Positions 57,801 through 64,000 of a DNA stretch of 64,000 bases are shown here, one piece after another. The number at the start of each line of letters is the position of its first letter. Position 1 is the stretch's first letter. A program made the position numbers and the translations under genes. This stretch comes from Cenococcum geophilum 1.58 (taxonomy: Eukaryota > Ascomycota > Dothideomycetes > Gloniales > Gloniaceae), in the NCBI GenBank assembly GCA_001692895.1, contig KV748272.1, positions 307,419-371,418 on the forward strand, in the 5' to 3' direction. The notes under the pieces were generated by a model, which searched no databases, was not told where the DNA came from, and saw only the letters and a list, made by a program, of their open reading frames with translations.

Positions 57801-60800
57801 AGGTTGCTCCTGCTTAGTACCATATTAACTTAGCTTATTATCACATCTTATAGCGTTAAGTATCCCTAATATTAACCTATCCTATAATCTAATTAATCTT
57901 TAGATTATATTCCTATAACTAAGGCATTCCTAGTACTACCTTATTATTCCCTAATAGTAATATATTAAAAGACATCTTAATTTATCTTCCCTTAATAGTT
58001 AACTAAATAGGTCCTATTTTAAGATTAATAATACCTCTTTTATAGGCTATCAGATCTCCTAAAATTATCACTAATAGGTAAGAACGTTCCTTCTATCTAT
58101 ATAGTAATCCTATTTTTTTAACTACTATTAGTAAGATATAGTTCCTTATTACTCCACTATCTATTAGTACCTTAAACTATTAATCTTACTATTTAACTCG
58201 TAAATTTAGGTGTTGTCCTTAAATTCCTTTAAGGGTCTAAGGCTCTACCACTAGCTCCCTCTGGTCCTATAGGCCTCTACTTTTCCCAACTATTAGCTGC
58301 TAGATCCTATTTATACTTAGTCCAACTTAAGCTAATACTTAATTCGCTTTTTGTCTTTAATATACCATAGATAGGTATTTTCTAGACATTCCCACCATTA
58401 TTATCCATCTAGGCATTCTTCTGTAAGGAATCTTCCTAGTTAAAGTATTAAGTCCCCTTATTCTTAAACTTCTATAGGGTACCAACTATACATATACTTA
58501 GCGTTTTAATACTTCGCCTTATCCGTTATCTAATATATTCTTATTAGATACTTCCGATTTTTATCCTTTAGTACTCTATATATATTACACGTATTATCCA
58601 TATATACTATCCATAACAGTATATAATATACTTAATGTCTTAGGTCAACTCTTAGCTTATCCTTATCCTTAAGTTTAAACCTTTCTCGTGTTAATCTAAG
58701 CGTTGCAACTTTATTCGCAGGTACTAAGATTTACCTTTCACTTCTTCAGTCCTCTAATTACTCCTCTAAATCCTTTAATATTATAATCAAGGCCCCCTTA
58801 ATATAAGTTATAGCCTTCTCTATAATCGGGTAGTCTTAGACAACTTTTTCGTCCAACCATATATAGAAATCTTCCCACTTATTATTATGTCGCTGCCTAT
58901 ACCACTTTTAGTACAGCTGCTTAAGTATATACGGCTCGTCCGTAAGGAAATATCTCTTCATTACTATATTATAACAGCCTTTAGTATATCGTTCCTCAAA
59001 CCTAGTAGGAATCCCTAAATCCTTTTTTTACTCCAGTTCGGTAAGCCACTTAGCTCTTAGTATACCTATTCTAGGTCTATTAGTAATCCTTTATACTAGT
59101 ACTCTATCCCTTATACGTCCTAATATACTAGATCTCTTATCTAGTTTCTGTTCTTGCCATAAGGTAATTCTTACTCTAAATTCCTTCATAGTTTCCTTTT
59201 TTTCGCGTCTTGTAAGTAGATCCTTAAAGTCTTCTTACTTCTTAATCTTAGTATTAAACTTTTAATCTTTAGGCCAAACACTATATTCCCCTAATAGGTC
59301 TTCTAGGTCTATATATTTGTCTCCCAATCTAACTACTATTTATATTGCAGATTCTCTAATCTATAAAGAAGCTCCTTGCCTCTTACTTATGGGTATCCTA
59401 ATTTATACTCCGAATTCTTAGTCCCTTAAATTCTTTAATCCTAAGCTCACTTCTATCTTAAGCTTAGCTCCCGCCTTAGTCCAATTAGGTATTTATAGTG
59501 TTCTTATTTCGTTTTAAAAGTCTTAAATCTTACTTATCTTATCTTAAGAATCTTATGCCTTTGGGAACTCTTATCCCGAGCTTATTTATATATCTTTAAA
59601 CTAAACTACTGCCCTACTTTATCGGTTTTCGTCCGTTATAGGTCCTTAGGTATGCCTCATCTCACTTTAAGAATCTTAGTCGTCTCTTATCTTGTCTTAA
59701 GAATCTTAAGCCTTTAGCCTTTTACCTTTATTAAGTGCCGAAGTAGTTCGCTGTCCTACTTCTCTTATATCTTATAAAGTAATAAATATCGTGTCTAGTG
59801 GGGTCTTAATCCCTACTAATGTTCCCTATTCTGTAGTAGAATTATCCTCTACCTCTAGTATAACATCTCTAAGGTCTGCATGTTCCTAGTAAGCTACTTC
59901 CATTGCCTTATTATTATAAAATGTTTCGCCTACGTTAAATTTATCGTCCTTAATATCCAATCTATAAACTAGTTCATTAGTTCCTCTATATCCTATAGGT
60001 ACTAGCTCCTATAGCTAATAGCTTACACCATACTTAGTATCTTTATAAATTTAGTATACGTTGTTATAACAGAACGTAAAACTTCTAATTAAACACTCTT
60101 TTGTTCCTTATAGTACACTATTATCCCTTTATATGTATATATCTTCTGCCATTAGTCTAGTTCCCTTTATTATATAGTAACTCTAACCATCTTTATAATC
60201 CCTCGCGAAGTGACCCTATTTTCCGCAATTTATATAAGCTCTATCTCTAAACCATTAATTTTACTATAGAGTCCGCCTAAACGTCTTCTGCTACTAAGAT
60301 CCTTAGTTTAGCCTATACTCCTTAGTCCTATAATCACTAGATCCTTAACCTCTAGGTTTCTATAATTTTTTGCTCCATCTCTTATAGGCTTCTTTAGTAC
60401 CACTTAGGTCTATTAGCTCTGCGCTATACTATAGTTTTTAACTTAGCTTTAGTTGTTACGTACTCTACGTCTTATATAACTATAAAACTCTATTCTAACC
60501 TCTCTTAGTCTGTTCCCTTTGGTAGATCCTATTATTAATTTTTATCGCTTAATCTATTAAATCCCTTAGGGTGTCCGCATCTTCTATCAGAATAATTACG
60601 TCCTAGACTTTAGCCTTAAGTCCTTACTTATACTATACTATAAGCGCCTTATTATTCCACTCAACTTATATTGCTAATATTTAAAACTACGTTATATACT
60701 TAATTACTAAGGTTCGCTGCGTAATATCTTAAAGTTTTCTTTCCGCCGTAGTTACTACCTCTAGGTCTCCAAACATTTATATAAGTTACTCCACAAATCC

Positions 60801-61169
60801 GTTCCAGCTTAAAAACATAAACCGTACCTCTTAGTTCGTAGTTATTATTCCGTTTGCCTATATTTCTATAAGGTAAGGCTTAAACCATTTAAGTGCTTTT
60901 CCTATTAAGAATAACCCTATATATGCTATTTAATCTATAGGTGTCGCTAGCTTTACTCCCTTTTGCGCAACCTTAAAGTGCATTTACGTAAGGAATCCTT
61001 TAAGCTTCGATCTCTCTCCTAAGAATCTTTTAATTAATGGTAACTTAACCTTTACTACGCCTATTCCATTAATCCTTTATTTAAGTGCCGCATTATTCTC
61101 TATTAACTAGTTAACTATTTCTTATAATTATCCTACCGTTACAGGTTATTGCGAGTCAGTGTCCGCCAT
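54880..61169 (-). pseudogene. Gypsy-4 gag-pol with chromodomain, RIP-inactivated
   Basis: Likely starts at the minus-strand ATG 61169 (MADTDSQ, then RIP stops). The Gag zinc knuckle is YINCGK-GHFA at about 60205-60240 (first Cys now Tyr). The reverse-transcriptase motif has become FVIVYLNDIIIY at 57184-57223 (first Asp to Asn). A C-terminal chromodomain is readable as YKVKWIGYTKTT at about 54975-55010, placing it among chromoviruses, whose chromodomain guides integration into heterochromatin. The 3' end is approximate. Confidence 0.82.
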
Positions 61170-61285
61170 ACTAGTGTTACCCCCTAACCTTAACGTAGTT
61201 GCCGCCGTCGATGGCGTTATAGTGGCTGCTTTTAGTAGCATATTGTTCGACTTCTATATTTAATACCGTAACTAGGTAGTAATTA

Positions 61286-61714
61286 TATAACGGAACCTTA
61301 TAGCAAGTACTACGGTGGGTTCTATTAATGGGCTAGGTGTGTAGGAAATACAAAGATAGTAGTTAACAATGGAAAATAATAACTGGTGGAGTGGTTGCCT
61401 AATAGATTAACTCTAATTATATTCTGAGAATTACTACAAGAAAGGAACTATCTAGGTAGGGATTAAGGGTCCTTAAATACACAACCGTACTCCTATAAAA
61501 TCCTTCTTATACATAATATACGTGCGCTTTATCTACTCTATTACGGATTATATAGATCCTATAGATTATACAGATCACATCATATAACCTCAGTTACTAT
61601 TCCTCGTCACATAGCTCTACCAGATCCATCCTAGACCGTACTCTTATTAACCAACTAGCTTCTTCCAACTCCTCTCCAAGTAGTCGTAACATCGTACTTA
61701 AAGCGTCCGTAACA
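61286..61714 (-). repeat. Gypsy-4 5' LTR (429 bp)
   Basis: TATAACGGAACC (initial TG now TA) to GTCCGTAACA, followed by CGGGA. Retains more CA and TG than the partner LTR, so the two were unequally mutated. Confidence 0.9.
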
Positions 61715-61966
61715 CGGGAGTTGCGACCCCTGTAAATAGTAGCTTATACCTATACCAGCGGAAATAATAAAGAGAGGCGTGAAACTAGAGGCTATAAAAG
61801 GCTCTTAAGCCGTATAAAAGCGTACTAACTTTAGAAGGGAACTCTTATATAAACTGCTGGGGGGTAGACTAGTACTTAGGCTAATAGCCTAGGAAAAGCT
61901 ACTTAAAAACTAAGGTAGAGGCCTAGATAAGTAGGCATATTAAACTCTACTATATAACTACCTGCC

Positions 61967-63450
61967 CGGCTTACGGCCTCTATATAGGGCGCCTCCTTCT
62001 AGAAGGCGCGGATAATATACTCCGCCGTAGTCCGGCCGGTAATCTTATATAGATATAGTACCTAGTACTCGCCACTAGAGTAGATAAAGCTTAAGGAGAT
62101 AAGTAAAACCAAGCTGCGCTAGCTAGGCGTAGTATAGAACTTATACCTCCGCACTATTATAGGGGCGTATAAATTAACGCTAATAGTAGTACTAGAGCAT
62201 AAGACGGGGTTTCCGCCGCTATAGATACACCTTAAAGAGCTAGCTATAGCCTACGCGGAGAGGATATAGGAAGGACTAGCAAGAGAGCATATTAAGAGGG
62301 AGTGTAACACTATATAGGCCATAATAGCCCACTAACTCCGGCCTAGAATAAAGCTATTAATACGGCCCACTAGACAGGATAAGCTTAAGAGGATAGCGGC
62401 TATTATTTTAGGGATAAATATACGGCTAATAGACTTATCTAAAGCGTAGTATAAAAGAAGTAGAAGGGCTAGAGTATAAAAGGCGTTTAAGGAGCGGTAG
62501 AAAAGGGAATAGGAAAAGTACTAAAGTACGCTTACCTACTATATAACAGCCTAGGCCGAGCTATAGAATAAGGAAGTCTTTAAACGCCACGCGAGGCTTA
62601 TAAAGGTAAAGAGCACGATTAATACGCTACTTAGAACTAAGTATATAGGGCTTAATAGATACCTCTACTACTAAAAAGTACTAGGGCACCTAACTCCGGC
62701 CTGCCTATGCGGCTACAGCTAATAATTAATAATATATATAGTGGTGTTCTGCCCTAGGTATATTACTAGCCAGGCGGAAATATATTATTATACTAGAATA
62801 TCCTTATATAAAGAGCTCCTAACTAAGCTAAAGGCTACTAAGGTAGTTGCGGACTAGTTTATATAGATAAACCTCTTACCATACCTTTTATTTGCTAAAG
62901 AGCTGGCTAGGGTAAAGAGAAGAGGCTAGGAAGTATGTTAAGAGGCGGAGGATAAATACTATAGGGATAGTAAAATATAGTAGAATTTTATAGATAGTAA
63001 CTTAGCAGAAGTTAGCAGAACTCTAGTAACCTAGTAGAATCTAATAACCTAACAAAAGTTGGCAGAACTTTAGCAACCTAGCAGAATTTAACAGAATTTA
63101 GTAACCGGGCAGAATTTACTAGAGGTTAATATCCTAATAAAACTTAATAAAACTTAGCAAGGTATAGAGCTGTATACGTTAACGTAGATATAAATAAAGG
63201 AACCTTCTATACCACTACTAGCCTTATAGGCCACCGGCCTACGCCCTACCTAAATAACTAGAGCAGCCAGGAACGGAACTTAGGCCCTAGCTATATACCC
63301 CACTGGATAAACCTAAGAGTACGCATTAAGATGGCTTTTCTATAACGCCTTAAAGAGACGTCTACTTATACTTAGCAGTTACTAACTAAAAAAGAGGCTA
63401 TATAGGCCGCATAATAAGCTATATAGGCCGTATAATAAGAGAAGGAGAGG
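61967..63450 (+). pseudogene. 5'-truncated Tad/I-type LINE ORF2 C-terminal region
   Basis: The plus frame starts abruptly after the repeat unit with RLTASI-GASF-KARIIYSAVVRP (dashes are stops), the segment that follows reverse transcriptase in fungal LINE ORF2 proteins. It continues with LYLRTIIGAYKLTLIVVLEHK. A terminal Cys/His cluster is readable at about 62700-62760 as CLCGYS then YIVVFCPRY (His now Tyr). Reverse transcriptase and endonuclease are missing, which fits the common 5' truncation of LINEs. Lys/Arg-rich text (about 62440-62660) precedes the cluster. The 3' end, tail and target duplication were not found. Confidence 0.68.
63399..63442. repeat. 21-bp direct repeat, two copies
   Basis: CTATATAGGCCG(C/T)ATAATAAG occurs twice in tandem at the end of the LINE relic. 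A local duplication of unknown significance. Confidence 0.7.
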
Positions 63451-64000
63451 TTTTATCCGGCCCTAGCGGTACGGTTCCCCTCTTATACATATATATATAT
63501 ATACCTATATAGACCCGCTACATAGACCCTAACGGGAGCCGCAATAGCGTAATTAAATATTATACTATTAAAATCTAAATAGATAATTTTATTTATAAAG
63601 TAAATCTTTATAATTATTAAATTTTATAGCTTAAATTTCAATAGTTTTTATTATAAAGATGCGCTGCGAAAAGGTTGAGTTTTGGTGGGAAATCGCTTCT
63701 TCTCGGATGGTAACCGTCCAGGCGCGGACGGTCGGGGCGCCAGGCCCGAAACGGCCTAGTTTACACCGTCGTCGGCCGTGCAGATATGGCCTATGCGCGA
63801 CCTCAAGAACATCAAAACCTCCACCACCAAAATGTAAACAATACTATCAACACCCTATATATATTAACACTATGGTAAGAAATAGGCTTTTAATAACGAG
63901 GACTTAATTCTACTAACTATATATCTAAACTAGCTAGCTAGTTTAAAGAAAAAAGCCCCCCCCTTAGCCTAGGCCTCTACTTAATTTCATACCTCTATAT
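63451..64000. other. AT-rich end of window with a GC-rich unmutated patch
   Basis: 63540-63655 is extremely AT-rich. Between about 63660 and 63835 lies a GC-rich patch full of CA and TG, bordered by TTTTGGTGG near 63679 and CCACCAAAA near 63823, a short inverted motif. Its 82-codon plus frame has no recognisable domain. It could be a small insertion or an old gene fragment. The last 100 bp are AT-rich without features. Confidence 0.35.

Larger units (their letters stand above)
53735..61714 (-). mobile_element. Gypsy-4: Ty3/gypsy chromovirus with 429-bp LTRs
   Basis: 7980 bp with LTRs at 53735-54163 and 61286-61714 and target duplication CGGGA (53730-53734, 61715-61719). Coding text is on the minus strand, and a pyrimidine stretch (CTATCTCCCTCCTTTCT) right of the left LTR is the polypurine tract complement. 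Not related to Gypsy-1/2 by LTR sequence. Inserted in large repeat unit B. Confidence 0.92.
52622..61966 (+). repeat. Large direct repeat, unit B, split by Gypsy-4
   Basis: 52622-53734 matches the first part of unit A; after Gypsy-4 the match resumes at 61720 (unit A around 52270-52615) and stops at 61966. Without Gypsy-4 the unit is about 1.36 kb, shorter than A because it has fewer TGCTTACTAGGGCAGTA-like copies and lacks about 100 bp near the end. The unit boundary coincides with the start of LINE-like coding text. Confidence 0.72.

Noticed and set aside
63659..63907. 82-codon frame at the window end as a gene
   Set aside because: It runs from a GC-rich patch into AT-rich sequence, with no domain or conserved motif.

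Overview
This looks like an AT-rich, repeat-dominated compartment of a filamentous ascomycete (Pezizomycotina) genome. Three things point there: short GT-AG introns with a CTAAC branch site, fungus-specific transposon families, and heavy damage of the repeats by repeat-induced point mutation (RIP). In nearly all repeats CA and TG dinucleotides are scarce, CG is spared, and reading frames are broken almost only by TAA and TAG where Gln or Trp codons would be expected. Only one gene in the window looks intact.

That gene (4968-8054, +, two introns, 990 aa) encodes a fungal NLR/STAND-type protein: a helical N-terminal domain, an NB-ARC-type NTPase, and a kinesin-light-chain-like TPR array with an exact 42-residue period. 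It sits in a roughly 4.7 kb unmutated island. To its left are an unidentified AT-rich relic (1-1640) and a TA-flanked inverted-repeat element packed with minisatellites (1900-3554).

Immediately downstream, 221 bp after the stop codon, a hAT transposon inserted with an 8-bp target duplication (GCTCAGAA at 8268-8275 and 42862-42869). It has since grown to 34.6 kb by nested insertions. Its transposase relic lies in three pieces (8435-9303, 21181-22018, 35746-about 36075). The first gap is a Ty1/copia element (9309-21175) whose 3' LTR is itself split by a Ty3/gypsy chromovirus (Gypsy-1, 14628-20992). The second gap is another Ty3/gypsy element (Gypsy-3, 22024-35740) interrupted by a second copy of the same chromovirus (Gypsy-2, 24397-30760). 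The 3' part of the hAT contains a second minisatellite-filled inverted-repeat element (36363-38243), a possible tRNA-derived SINE, a 16-G run and a RIP-damaged Crypton tyrosine-recombinase gene (40135-42443).

Right of the hAT are two 12-bp minisatellites, a complete but RIP-damaged Ty1/copia element (Copia-2, 43726-50124), and two direct 1.4-1.5 kb repeat units. The second unit is split by a large chromovirus (Gypsy-4, 53735-61714). The units abut a 5'-truncated Tad/I-type LINE (61967-about 63450). The window ends in AT-rich sequence with one small GC-rich unmutated patch.

For the four gypsy elements, both copia elements and the hAT, boundaries were read from LTR or TIR ends plus target-site duplications and give a consistent relative insertion order. 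No tRNA or rRNA gene, CRISPR array or intact metabolic gene was seen. Copy numbers, divergence values and database identities were not computed.
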